Source of the DNA: Arthrobacter gandavensis
Lineage (GTDB): Bacteria > Actinomycetota > Actinomycetes > Actinomycetales > Micrococcaceae
Reading direction: 5' to 3'
DNA length: 64,000 nt
Assembly (NCBI RefSeq): GCF_009192735.1
Contig: NZ_VTFU01000001.1
Span: forward strand, 1,200,806-1,264,805
Shown: piece by piece, positions 46,168 through 56,284 of the stretch
How positions within the stretch are numbered: position 1 is the first letter of the stretch
How the letters are laid out: every line of letters starts with the position of its first letter
The notes under the pieces: model-generated
Databases searched by the model: none
The model's input: only the letters and a program-made list of their open reading frames with translations
What the model was told of the DNA's origin: nothing
Translations under genes and position numbers: made by a program

Positions 46168-46175
46168 TGTATACA
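46168..46175. promoter_or_regulatory. GntR-type operator, gntR-proximal copy
   Basis: The second TGTATACA, here inside the perfect 10-bp palindrome GTGTATACAC, starts exactly 63 bases after the first copy, about six helical turns. Both copies share the flank GCTG. It overlaps a possible -10 element (TACACT) for gntR-prpDBC. Confidence 0.55.
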
Positions 46176-46243
46176 CTGATGAGGCACATCACACTTGGAA
46201 AGGCCCGCAGCAGCAGGCCGCCCACTGCGGAAAGGAGCGTCCC

Positions 46244-46900
46244 TTGAGGGCCAGCGACCGCGCCTACCGGGCGCTCCGCGAGGACATTGTGACCGGACGT
46301 TTGCTGCCGGGGACGGTGCTCGCCGAGGTGGAACAGTCCCAGCGCCTCGGAATTTCCCGCACCCCGCTGCGCGAGGCCATCAGCAGGCTCACCGCCGACG
46401 GACTTGCCGCGCCGCACAACGGCCGTGGCGTCGTCGTCACCTCCATTTCTCCGCAGACCGTGCGCGACCTGTTTGAACTCCGCCAGGCCCTGGAATGCAA
46501 GGCAGCATCCCTGGCGGCGCAGCGGGGAGACCCTGAGGTCTTCACCGGCCTCCGCCGTGAGTTCGAAAACGCCGCGGACCTGATCGTGCTGGACGCGGCG
46601 GCGGCCGACCCCTCCCGCTCCGGCTATTACACCCTGGTGGCCAGGCTGGATGAAGCCATCGACGCGGCCGCTTCCAACACCTACCTCACCCAGGCGCTGG
46701 CCAACGTGCGGCTGCACCTGGCCCGGGTCCGCCGCCTCGCCAAGGACAACCCGGACCGGCTGCTGGCCACCACCGGTGAACACGCCACCATTGCCGGAGC
46801 AATCGCGGTCCGTGACCCCGCGCTGGCCGCCGCCGCCACCTCGGTTCACCTGCACAAGAGCCTGGAACACTTCCTGGCGGCCACCGGCCCGCCCGGCTGA
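46244..46900 (+). CDS. GntR/FCD-family regulator of the methylcitrate genes
   Basis: 218-residue regulator. Its winged helix ([49 protein letters not shown]) is typical GntR, and its C-terminal helical ligand domain ([20 protein letters not shown]) is FCD class. TTG at 46244 is chosen because AAAGGAG lies 6 bases upstream; the longer frame runs through the operator region. It precedes prpD-prpB-prpC and is divergent from prpE. Propionate, 2-methylcitrate or a related acid is the likely effector. Two TGTATACA sites upstream are its probable targets. Confidence 0.9.
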   Translation: MRASDRAYRALREDIVTGRLLPGTVLAEVEQSQRLGISRTPLREAISRLTADGLAAPHNGRGVVVTSISPQTVRDLFELRQALECKAASLAAQRGDPEVFTGLRREFENAADLIVLDAAAADPSRSGYYTLVARLDEAIDAAASNTYLTQALANVRLHLARVRRLAKDNPDRLLATTGEHATIAGAIAVRDPALAAAATSVHLHKSLEHFLAATGPPG

Positions 46901-46985
46901 CCGCACCATACCGGCCCGCACCGCCCATGATTGCCTGGCTCCGAAACTTTCTTCGCAACCACTGACCGTCCCGAAAGGACACAAC

Positions 46986-48503
46986 ATGAATCTCCATAAG
47001 GTGCGGGTCCACCGCAGCGACGAGAACCTGGCCCGCGAGGACCAGCTGGCCTACAAAATCGCCGAGGTCGCCGCCGACCCCGTCGCCGTAACCGACGAGG
47101 TCACGGACATGGTCATCAACCGCATCATCGACAACGCCTCGGTGGCCATTGCGTCCCTGAACCGTGCGCCGATTGTCGCCGCCCGCGCCCAGGCACTGTC
47201 CTTCTCGCCCTCGGCCCACGGCAAAGGCTCCGCAGTGTTCGGCGTCGAGAACAGGACCTCCCCCGAATGGGCCGCCTGGGCCAACGGCGTTGCGGTGCGC
47301 GAACTGGATTACCACGACACCTTCCTTGCCGCCGAGTACTCGCACCCCGGCGACAACATTCCCCCGCTGCTCGCCGTCGCACAGCACACCGGCGCCTCCG
47401 GCGCGGACCTGATCCGCGGCATCGCCACCGGCTACGAAATCCAGGTGGACCTGGTGAAGGCCATCTGCCTGCACAAGCACAAGATCGACCACGTGGCCCA
47501 CCTCGGCCCGTCCGCCGCCGCCGGCATCGGCACCCTGCTGGGCCTCGACGTCGACACCATCTTCCAGGCCGTGGGCCAGGCCCTGCACACCACCACCGCC
47601 ACCCGCCAGTCCCGCAAGGGCGAGATCTCCACCTGGAAGGCGCACGCCCCCGCGTTCGCCGGCAAGATGGCAGTGGAAGCCGTGGACCGTGCGATGCGCG
47701 GCCAGACCTCCCCCACCCCCATCTACGAGGGTGAGGACGGCGTCATTGCCTGGATGCTGGACGGCCCCGACGCCGCCTACGAAGTGCCGCTGCCCGAGGC
47801 CGGCGAAGCAAAGCGCGCCATCCTGGACACTTACACCAAGGAGCACTCCGCCGAGTACCAGGCCCAGGCCTGGATCGACCTGGCGCGGAAGATCCACCGC
47901 GAGCACCCCGAGGCCGCCGATGCCGCCAACGTGGCCAGCGTCCTCATCGCCACCTCACACCACACCCACTACGTGATCGGCTCCGGCGCCAACGATCCGC
48001 AGAAGTACGATCCCACCGCATCACGCGAAACGCTGGACCATTCCATCCCGTACATCTTCACCGTGGCACTGCAGGACGGCGCCTGGCACCACGTGGACTC
48101 CTATGCCCCCGAGCGTGCTGGCCGGCCCGACACGGTGGAACTGTGGCACAAGGTCACCACGGTGGAGGATCCGGAATGGACCCGCCGCTACCACTCGCTG
48201 GACATCAGCGAGAAGGCCTTCGGCGGAAAGGTGACCATCGTCCTGACCGACGGCACCGTCATCACCGACGAAATTGCTGTTGCCGATGCGCATCCCCTCG
48301 GCGCCAAGCCGTTTGCCCGCGCCGAATACATCAACAAGTTCCGCACCCTGGCGGCCGGCCTGGTCTCCGAAGACGAGATCGAGCGGTTCCTCACCACAGT
48401 CCAGCGCCTGCCCGAGCTGGCGGCAGGTGAGCTGGACGCACTGAACATCACCGCGGCCGACGGCGTGATCGACCCGGCCAACGCCCCGAAGGGACTCTTC
48501 TAA
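46986..48503 (+). CDS. prpD: 2-methylcitrate dehydratase
   Basis: 505-residue MmgE/PrpD-family enzyme. Recognisable segments include [87 protein letters not shown], and [18 protein letters not shown] at 46986 follows AAAGGA and lies 85 bases after gntR. It converts 2-methylcitrate to 2-methyl-cis-aconitate without an iron-sulfur cluster. The following prpB start abuts its stop codon (TAAATG). Confidence 0.95.
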   Translation: MNLHKVRVHRSDENLAREDQLAYKIAEVAADPVAVTDEVTDMVINRIIDNASVAIASLNRAPIVAARAQALSFSPSAHGKGSAVFGVENRTSPEWAAWANGVAVRELDYHDTFLAAEYSHPGDNIPPLLAVAQHTGASGADLIRGIATGYEIQVDLVKAICLHKHKIDHVAHLGPSAAAGIGTLLGLDVDTIFQAVGQALHTTTATRQSRKGEISTWKAHAPAFAGKMAVEAVDRAMRGQTSPTPIYEGEDGVIAWMLDGPDAAYEVPLPEAGEAKRAILDTYTKEHSAEYQAQAWIDLARKIHREHPEAADAANVASVLIATSHHTHYVIGSGANDPQKYDPTASRETLDHSIPYIFTVALQDGAWHHVDSYAPERAGRPDTVELWHKVTTVEDPEWTRRYHSLDISEKAFGGKVTIVLTDGTVITDEIAVADAHPLGAKPFARAEYINKFRTLAAGLVSEDEIERFLTTVQRLPELAAGELDALNITAADGVIDPANAPKGLF

Positions 48504-49409
48504 ATGCTGTACTCCTCCGTAACCCCCGAAGCCAAGCGGGTCGCCTTCCGCGAAGGCCTGGCCTCCGGCACCCTGCAGCAGTTCCCCGGTGCCTTCAACC
48601 CGCTTTCAGCCCGCCTGATCGAGGAAAAAGGGTTCGACGGCGTCTACATCTCCGGCGCGGTCCTCGCCAATGACCTGGGCCTGCCGGACATCGGCCTGAC
48701 CACCCTGACCGAGGTGGCCACCCGCGCCGGACAGATCGCCCGGATGACCGACCTGCCCGCGATCGTGGACGCCGACACCGGCTTCGGCGAGCCGATGAAC
48801 GTGGCCCGCTCCATCCAGGAACTGGAAAACGCCGGCCTGGCCGGCTGCCACATCGAGGACCAGTTCAACCCCAAGCGCTGCGGCCACCTGGACGGCAAGA
48901 ACGTCGTTGACCTGGACACCGCCACCAAGCGGATCCGCGCCGCTGCCGACGCCCGCCGGGACCCGAACTTCCTCATCATGGCCCGCACCGACATCCGCGC
49001 CGTGGACGGCCTGGAAGCCGCCCAGGACCGTGCTCGGGCACTGGTCGACGCCGGAGCCGACGCCATCTTCCCCGAGGCGATGAAGTCGCTGGAGGAATTC
49101 GCCGCGATGCGCGCCGCCGTCGACGTGCCGATCCTGGCCAACATGACCGAGTTCGGCAAGAGCGACCTTTTCACCTATGACGAACTGGCATCCGTGGGCG
49201 TGAACATGGTCATCTATCCGGTCACCCTGCTGCGCAGCGCCATGGGCGCCGCTGAGCGCACCCTGGACACCATCAAGGCCAAGGGCACCCAGCAGGAGGA
49301 TGTGCCGAACATGCTGACGCGTGCACGTTTGTACGATCTGGTGGATTATGAAGCCTATAACCGCTTCGATACCTCAGTGTTCAACTTCCAGGTCCCCGGC
49401 CAGCACTAA
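48504..49409 (+). CDS. prpB: Methylisocitrate lyase
   Basis: 301-residue PEP mutase/isocitrate lyase superfamily enzyme. The catalytic loop NPKRCGHLDGK has Cys126; metal-binding acids lie in VDADTGFGEP and HIEDQ. It splits 2-methylisocitrate into pyruvate and succinate. It begins immediately after the prpD stop, so translation is coupled. The C-terminus ends DTSVFNFQVPGQH, as in actinobacterial PrpB. Confidence 0.95.
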   Translation: MLYSSVTPEAKRVAFREGLASGTLQQFPGAFNPLSARLIEEKGFDGVYISGAVLANDLGLPDIGLTTLTEVATRAGQIARMTDLPAIVDADTGFGEPMNVARSIQELENAGLAGCHIEDQFNPKRCGHLDGKNVVDLDTATKRIRAAADARRDPNFLIMARTDIRAVDGLEAAQDRARALVDAGADAIFPEAMKSLEEFAAMRAAVDVPILANMTEFGKSDLFTYDELASVGVNMVIYPVTLLRSAMGAAERTLDTIKAKGTQQEDVPNMLTRARLYDLVDYEAYNRFDTSVFNFQVPGQH

Positions 49410-49459
49410 AACAGGCCGGCACCAACTGAAAAACCACCGTGACAAAGGAGTCTTCCGTT

Positions 49460-50593
49460 ATGACAGATGAGCAGATCCACAAGGGACTGGCCGGTGTCCT
49501 TGTCGACACCACCAAAATCTCCAAGGTCAATCCTGAGACCAACTCGCTGCTGTACCGCGGCTACCCCGTCCAGGAACTGGCAGCACGCTGCAGCTTCGAA
49601 GAGGTCGCGTACCTGCTGTGGAACGGCGAGCTGCCCACCCCGGACGAGCTGGCCGAGTTCACCGACGGCGAGCGGTCCCAGCGGGCACTGTCCCCGGAGC
49701 TGAAGGCCGTCATTGACGCCCTGCCGCTGACCTGCCATCCGATGGACGTTTGCCGCACGGCTGCGTCCGTGCTTGGCGCGCAGCACGAGAAGGCTGACGA
49801 TTCCTCGCTGCAGGCCAACATGGAAAAGTCCGTCAGCCTCTTCGCCGCAATGCCTGCCGTGGTCGCCTATGACCAGCGGCGCCGGCGCGGCGAAGACGTC
49901 GTGGAGCCCAGGGATGACCTGGACTACTCAGCGAACTTCCTTTGGATGACGTTCGGCGAGGAAGCCGCCCCCGAGGTGGTCGAGGCGTTCAACGTGTCGA
50001 TGATCCTGTACGCGGAGCACTCCTTCAACGCCTCGACCTTCACCGGGCGCGTCATCACGTCCACCCTCTCGGACCTGCACTCCGCGGTCACCGGAGCCAT
50101 CGGTGCCCTCAAGGGCCCGCTGCACGGCGGCGCCAACGAGGCAGTGATGCACACGTTCGAGGAGATTATCGCAAGTGCCGGCGACGGCGACGTCGCCGAG
50201 CACGCGGCGGGCTGGCTGGATGCCGCACTGGCGGATAAGAAAAAGATCATGGGCTTCGGCCACCGCGTGTACAAGAACGGCGACTCGCGGGTGCCCACCA
50301 TGAAGGCTTCGATGGACAAGATGGTCAAGCACTACGACCGTGCCGATCTGGGCGAGCTGTACACCGCCCTGGAGTCGGCCATGGGTGAGCGGAAGAACAT
50401 CCTGCCCAACCTGGATTACCCGGCCGGCCCGGTGTACCACCTGATGGGCTTTGACACGCCCACCTTCACTCCCCTGTTCGTGGCCGCCCGGATCACCGGC
50501 TGGACCGCGCACATCATGGAGCAGCTGGAAGCCAACTCGCTGATCCGTCCCCTCAGTGCCTATGACGGTCCCGAGGAACGGCACGTGGGCTAA
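49460..50593 (+). CDS. prpC: 2-methylcitrate synthase (citrate synthase family)
   Basis: 377-residue short-form citrate synthase-type enzyme. Catalytic histidines lie in GPLHGGANEAVM and GFGHRVYKNGDSR; the late Asp region is FDTPTFTPLF. ATG at 49460 is preferred because AAAGGAG is 9 to 10 bases upstream; GTG at 49439 is an in-frame alternative. It condenses propionyl-CoA with oxaloacetate. The order prpD-prpB-prpC, with prpE divergent, completes propionate catabolism. Confidence 0.95.
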   Translation: MTDEQIHKGLAGVLVDTTKISKVNPETNSLLYRGYPVQELAARCSFEEVAYLLWNGELPTPDELAEFTDGERSQRALSPELKAVIDALPLTCHPMDVCRTAASVLGAQHEKADDSSLQANMEKSVSLFAAMPAVVAYDQRRRRGEDVVEPRDDLDYSANFLWMTFGEEAAPEVVEAFNVSMILYAEHSFNASTFTGRVITSTLSDLHSAVTGAIGALKGPLHGGANEAVMHTFEEIIASAGDGDVAEHAAGWLDAALADKKKIMGFGHRVYKNGDSRVPTMKASMDKMVKHYDRADLGELYTALESAMGERKNILPNLDYPAGPVYHLMGFDTPTFTPLFVAARITGWTAHIMEQLEANSLIRPLSAYDGPEERHVG

Positions 50594-50666
50594 GCTCCGG
50601 CCGAATGGCCCGACGGGCGCTGGGCCCGGTTGGGCCCTGACGGGCCCCGGAACGGCGGCAACGAAA

Positions 50667-50693
50667 TTTCCTGCTCGCAGAACTCGCAGGAAA
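50667..50693. terminator. Bidirectional terminator between prpC and merR
   Basis: TTTCCTGC pairs with GCAGGAAA around an 11-base loop, flanked by AAA on one side and TATTAAA on the other. It lies 73 bases after the prpC stop and 12 bases after the convergent merR stop, so it can serve both strands. Confidence 0.65.
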
Positions 50694-50705
50694 TATTAAA
50701 GCCGC

Positions 50706-51404
50706 CTACTCCGGGGCCCTTTCGGTGCCCGGGTCCGGTTCGGACGGCGGCTCGGTGTCCGGGTCCGGTTCGGACGGCGGTTGTGATGGAGCGGGGACCG
50801 CCGCAAAGATCCGGTTCGACGCGTCCTGGTGCGCCAGCCGGCGCAGCGCCAGCAGCAGCGGTTCAATCAGCACCGTTCCCAGGACGACGTACCGCAGGGC
50901 CTCCGCGGGGGTGTCGAAGGGAAGCCGCTCCAGTTCCTGCGAAGCCACGTCCCGCATGGCCCCCGCATACATCTCCAGAAACCCCTCGGCAGGCTCAAAC
51001 CCGGCGTCCTCCAATCCGCGCAGCGCGAGCTCCAGCCGCGACCGGGCGTCATTGTCATCGGGATCAATCTGCCAGTCCCAGGCCTCCAGAAGTGCGTCGG
51101 CCCGCGGATGGCCCCCCTCCAAAACGGGGACGGAACCCACGGCGTGATGCGCCGCGCCGAGCAGGTTGTGCACCGAGTCCGGCGGGTTGTCCAGCTGTTC
51201 CAGCACCTTTCCCGCGGTGGCTACCGAAAGGTCACCCGGCCCCAGGAGTGCCCGGATCAGCCGCAGGCGCGATACGTGCCCGGCATCGTACTCGGCCTGC
51301 CGCGGCGCGGTCAGCCGCCCCTCATGCAGCAGCCCGGACCGAAGGTAGTACTTGATAGTGGCTACGGAAATATCCGTCTGCGCCGCCAGCTCTGAAATTC
51401 TCAT
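50706..51404 (-). CDS. MerR-family regulator divergent from DUF4188 gene
   Basis: 232-residue MerR protein. The N-terminal winged helix (MRISELAAQTDISVATIKYYLRSGLLHEG, then YDAGHVSRLRLIRALL) is followed by a helical effector domain of about 130 residues and a proline/aspartate tail with the repeat PPSEPDP twice. No cysteine pattern for metals is present. It is divergent from the DUF4188 gene, and the 76-base gap holds a perfect dyad, so it probably controls its neighbour and itself. Effector unknown. Confidence 0.88.
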   Translation of the reverse strand: MRISELAAQTDISVATIKYYLRSGLLHEGRLTAPRQAEYDAGHVSRLRLIRALLGPGDLSVATAGKVLEQLDNPPDSVHNLLGAAHHAVGSVPVLEGGHPRADALLEAWDWQIDPDDNDARSRLELALRGLEDAGFEPAEGFLEMYAGAMRDVASQELERLPFDTPAEALRYVVLGTVLIEPLLLALRRLAHQDASNRIFAAVPAPSQPPSEPDPDTEPPSEPDPGTERAPE

Positions 51405-51442
51405 TCGGGACCCCCTTGTGCTGGATAGTGTAACTCTCTAGC

Positions 51443-51463
51443 GTGGATAGCATCACTATCCAC
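51443..51463. promoter_or_regulatory. Perfect dyad operator between merR and the DUF4188 gene
   Basis: Arms GTGGATAG (51443-51450) and CTATCCAC (51456-51463) are exactly complementary across a 5-base centre. A third related half, GGATAGTG, lies at 51423-51430 and pairs with CACTATCC at 51454-51461 to make an alternative wide dyad. The site overlaps the region where both promoters must lie. Confidence 0.65.
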
Positions 51464-51480
51464 TTCAGAAGGAGACCGTC

Positions 51481-51957
51481 ATGGCTCGCATCATCCCGCG
51501 CCGGATGACCCATGTGCACAACGGTCCACTCGTGGTCTTCCTGATTGGCATGCGGATTAACCGGCCGTGGCGGCCGGATCTGTGGATGCCGGCTTTTGCC
51601 GCCATGCCCCGGATGCTCGCGGAGCTTTCCGCCGACCCGGATTCCGGGTTGTTGGGTTACCGGATCACCCTCGGCGCGGGCGGCCCGCTGGTAATCCAGC
51701 ACTGGAAGAGTACGGAGCAGCTCTATGCCTATGCCGGCCAGACAGACGCGGAGCACCGTCCCGCTCGGGCTGCCTTCAACCGTGCCGCCCGCAAATCACC
51801 GGGCGGCGTCGGCATTTGGCACGAGACCTATGTGGTGGACCGGGCCGAGTCCATGTACGTTGGCATGCCCGCCGTCGGGCTGGCCAAGGCAACAGCAGCC
51901 GCGCCGGTCCCGGCGGAGAGCCGCGCGGCGGACCGCCTGGGTCCGGCCCGGGACTAG
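51481..51957 (+). CDS. DUF4188-family protein (putative monooxygenase-like)
   Basis: 158-residue DUF4188 protein. VFLIGMRINRPWRPDLWMPAFAAMPRMLAEL and IQHWKSTEQLYAYAGQTDAEHRPARAAFNRAA, then VGIWHETYVV, recall the ferredoxin-like antibiotic-monooxygenase fold and related phenylacetaldoxime dehydratase-type regions. ATG at 51481 has an AGAAGGAG site. Function is unproven. The divergent MerR regulator suggests induction by a small molecule or stress. Confidence 0.82.
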   Translation: MARIIPRRMTHVHNGPLVVFLIGMRINRPWRPDLWMPAFAAMPRMLAELSADPDSGLLGYRITLGAGGPLVIQHWKSTEQLYAYAGQTDAEHRPARAAFNRAARKSPGGVGIWHETYVVDRAESMYVGMPAVGLAKATAAAPVPAESRAADRLGPARD

Positions 51958-52047
51958 CCGCACAGGCTCCCAGTCTCAGTTGCCTGCCGGTGCTGCTGCG
52001 ACCCCATCCGCCCCACCAGCAACGGAGAGTGGGAACCCGCGCAAGCG

Positions 52048-52578
52048 TCAGGAGAAGACGATACGCGCAACGCTCTCGTTGTCATCGGCCAGGGTAACGA
52101 CGGCGTTGAAGGCCCGTCCGGCGAGCACCTCAGGCATCCAGAGGGCAGAGTCGGGCCACATCTGCTGATACGGCACCCCGTCCACCGGATACCATGCCGG
52201 GGTGATTTCCTCTGAAGGAACCGGTTCACCGGTCCAGGTCCGGGCACGGAACACGACCGTGGACATGTCCCATTCCGGACGTGCCGGGAAAACAAACTCG
52301 ATGGTGCCGGCGTGGTCCAGATCGCTCTCGGTCAGGGTGACCCCGGATTCCTCGAAGACCTCGCGCACGGCGGCCTGCACCGAACTCTCCCCCGGTTCCA
52401 CATGACCGCCCAGGGTGACGATGCGTCCCACGCCGAAACCAGTCTGCTTCAACCCCATCAGGACTTCGGCACCCCGCTCCGGAGTCTCCCGCATGAGGAA
52501 ACACAGGACCACGGGCACTGCCCGGGGCGAAACAGACTCACCTGCCCTCTCAGCGGAGCCGTCAAACTCGGAACTCAC
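52048..52578 (-). CDS. NUDIX hydrolase (8-oxo-dGTP diphosphatase-like)
   Basis: 176-residue NUDIX protein. The box [24 protein letters not shown] has all metal-binding acids. [21 protein letters not shown] and [22 protein letters not shown] resemble the MTH1 group that cleaves oxidised purine nucleotides. GTG start at 52578 overlaps the xerD stop (GTGA), placing it at the end of the pyrG-nudix-xerD run. Convergent with the DUF4188 gene. Confidence 0.87.
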   Translation of the reverse strand: MSSEFDGSAERAGESVSPRAVPVVLCFLMRETPERGAEVLMGLKQTGFGVGRIVTLGGHVEPGESSVQAAVREVFEESGVTLTESDLDHAGTIEFVFPARPEWDMSTVVFRARTWTGEPVPSEEITPAWYPVDGVPYQQMWPDSALWMPEVLAGRAFNAVVTLADDNESVARIVFS

Positions 52579-53870
52579 AGCGCGCGCGGGTGCGCGGCAG
52601 CATAAACCTCGCGCAGGGTTTCGGCGGTAACCAGTGTGTAGACCTGAGTGGTGGTCACGGATGCGTGGCCCAGAAGCTCCTGCACCACGCGCACGTCAGC
52701 CCCGCCCTCGAGCAGGTGCGTGGCGAACGAGTGCCGCAGCGTATGCGGGGATACATCCCGGCCAATCTGTGCCTTTTCCGCTGCGTTCTTCAGGATGGTC
52801 CACGCACTTTGCCGGCTCAGCCGTCCGCCCCGGGCGTTCAGGAACAGCGCGGGAGTTCCCTTGCCCTTCGCCGAGGCGGCTGGCCGGCCCCGCACCAGAT
52901 ACTCATCGAGGGCACGGGCGGCGTAGGAACCCAGCGGCACCAGTCGCTCTTTGGAGCCTTTACCAAAGAGCCGCACCACGTCCGGTCCGTTTGCGGGGAT
53001 GCGTTCAAGGGAGAGGTCGTCAATGTCCAGCCCGACGGCCTCGCTGATCCGGGCGCCGGTGGAATACAGGAATTCGAGCAGCGCCCGGTCCCGCAGACCG
53101 GTTGGGGTTTCGGTGGACACCGCTTCCAGGATCCGGGTGACCTCGCTGACGCTGATGGCTTTGGGCAGGCGCTTGCCGGGTAGGGGCGGGTGGACGTCGG
53201 CGGCGGGATCCGCGGTGGTCAGGCCCTCCAACGCCCAGAACTTATGCAGGCCCCGGACGGCAACGATGGTGCGGGCGGCGGAACGCATGCTCAGGGCTGA
53301 GGCGCCGTCGGAGCCTTCGACGATGGACTGGGCAAAGGCGGTCACATCGTGGCGGGAGATGCCGGCAACGTCCTCGACGCCGCGCGAGGCCAGGAAACGG
53401 GCATACCGCAGCAGGTCCCGCCGGTAGGCATCGAGGGTGTTGACCGCCAGCCCCCGCTCCACGGCCATGTGCTGCAGGTAGCCGCCGATGGCGCGGCCCA
53501 CGGCAGTGGCCCGCAGTTCCTCGGAAGCGGACGGGCCCTTGGGTGCCGGGGCTTTCTTGGGTGCCGGAGCCTTCTTGGGTGCGGGGCTGGAAGCCGCTGG
53601 ATCGCCTTCGTCCGCGGAGGCGGTCAGGGCAGGGGCATCGGCGTCGCCGGAAGCCGCCGGGTCCGGGGCAGTCAGCGTGCCGGAGGAATGGCCGGCTTTG
53701 TCTTCGGCGAGGGCGGCACGCAGCAGTTCGGCCGGGGAATCCAGCCGCAGCGTCTTGTTCAATGAGGCGAAGTCGAAGACGACCGTGTCATTGACGGACG
53801 CGGCATCGTTGAAGGCCGGTGACGCCGGAGCAGGAAAGTGTCCGCCGGCAGGTTGATCGGAGGCGGCCAT
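52575..53870 (-). CDS. xerD: Tyrosine recombinase XerD with long N-terminal extension
   Basis: 431-residue site-specific recombinase for chromosome dimer resolution. The core-binding domain starts near residue 122 ([37 protein letters not shown]). Catalytic residues are visible: Arg in [12 protein letters not shown], Lys in [12 protein letters not shown], HxxR in [17 protein letters not shown], His in [14 protein letters not shown] and nucleophile Tyr411. The first 120 residues are extra: Ala/Asp-rich followed by a Lys/Ala/Pro repeat (KKAPAP twice). Location beside pyrG and nudix, and not near att-like repeats, identifies it as the host XerD rather than a phage integrase. No clear ribosome site supports the start. 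Confidence 0.92.
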   Translation of the reverse strand: MAASDQPAGGHFPAPASPAFNDAASVNDTVVFDFASLNKTLRLDSPAELLRAALAEDKAGHSSGTLTAPDPAASGDADAPALTASADEGDPAASSPAPKKAPAPKKAPAPKGPSASEELRATAVGRAIGGYLQHMAVERGLAVNTLDAYRRDLLRYARFLASRGVEDVAGISRHDVTAFAQSIVEGSDGASALSMRSAARTIVAVRGLHKFWALEGLTTADPAADVHPPLPGKRLPKAISVSEVTRILEAVSTETPTGLRDRALLEFLYSTGARISEAVGLDIDDLSLERIPANGPDVVRLFGKGSKERLVPLGSYAARALDEYLVRGRPAASAKGKGTPALFLNARGGRLSRQSAWTILKNAAEKAQIGRDVSPHTLRHSFATHLLEGGADVRVVQELLGHASVTTTQVYTLVTAETLREVYAAAHPRAL

Positions 53871-53884
53871 AGCGGTCTACAGTC

Positions 53885-54553
53885 CTAAAGAACGGGGCCC
53901 TGCGGCCAGGTGGAGTGCTGGGAGTGATGTTCGGGCCAGGGTGCGTTGCCCGGCCGCAGGTTGGCGTAGTCCGATGGCCGGGCCGCTGCTGCGGCCAGGA
54001 TTCCCGCCACGGCGGAGGGACTGTGCAGGCGGCCCTGCAGAGCCGCTTCCACTGCATCGTCCAGGTCCACCCACATGGTGCGGATTTCCGCTTCCTCGTG
54101 GGTGCGCTCGTGGCGGTCCGCTTCGGGCACCTCGGTAATGCCGCGTGCAAGGTAAATCCGCAGAGCTTCGCGCGAAGAGCCGGGAGAAAGGAAAAGGTCG
54201 GTCAGGACGTTCCACTCCGCGGCCTGGATGTCGGCCTCTTCAGCCAGCTCCCTGGCCGCGCCAACCTGGAAGTCCTCACCCTCAATGTCCAGGAGTCCGG
54301 CGGGTATTTCCCAAAGGGTCATCCGCACCGGGTGCCGGTACTGGTTGATCAGCAGCACCTGCCCAGCGTCGTTCAGTGCCAGGATGGCCACGGCACCGGG
54401 ATGGCGGATGTAGTCGCGGACCAGGGGTTCGCCGTCGTCGGTCAGCTGAAACTTCTCGCTGACCACGTCCCAGACGCGCCCGGTGTATTCCACGGAGGAA
54501 CTCAGCAGGCGGCGGGGACTCTGTTCGTCGGCGAACCCTCTGGTCTCGCTCAT
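53885..54553 (-). CDS. ADP-ribose pyrophosphatase-type NUDIX hydrolase
   Basis: 222-residue NUDIX protein. The conserved VVSEKFQLTDDG, VRDYIRHPGAVAILAL and LINQYRHPVRMTLWEIPAGLLD precede the box ending GAARELAEEADI. This pattern (QYRHPV, WEIPAG) is that of ADP-ribose pyrophosphatases, matching Rv1700. It hydrolyses ADP-ribose to AMP and ribose-5-phosphate in relatives. It sits between pyrG (6 bases away) and xerD (14 bases). Confidence 0.92.
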   Translation of the reverse strand: MSETRGFADEQSPRRLLSSSVEYTGRVWDVVSEKFQLTDDGEPLVRDYIRHPGAVAILALNDAGQVLLINQYRHPVRMTLWEIPAGLLDIEGEDFQVGAARELAEEADIQAAEWNVLTDLFLSPGSSREALRIYLARGITEVPEADRHERTHEEAEIRTMWVDLDDAVEAALQGRLHSPSAVAGILAAAAARPSDYANLRPGNAPWPEHHSQHSTWPQGPVL

Positions 54554-54559
54554 GGGTTG

Positions 54560-56236
<1,677 letters not shown>

Positions 56237-56284
56237 GGAGTTCGAGCCTATCACCTTTTGTAGATCCACTTGGAATTAATCGGA

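Noticed and set aside
52575..53870. Phage or element integrase with flanking att sites
   Set aside because: The recombinase is in the conserved pyrG-nudix-xerD run and no direct repeats or phage genes adjoin it.
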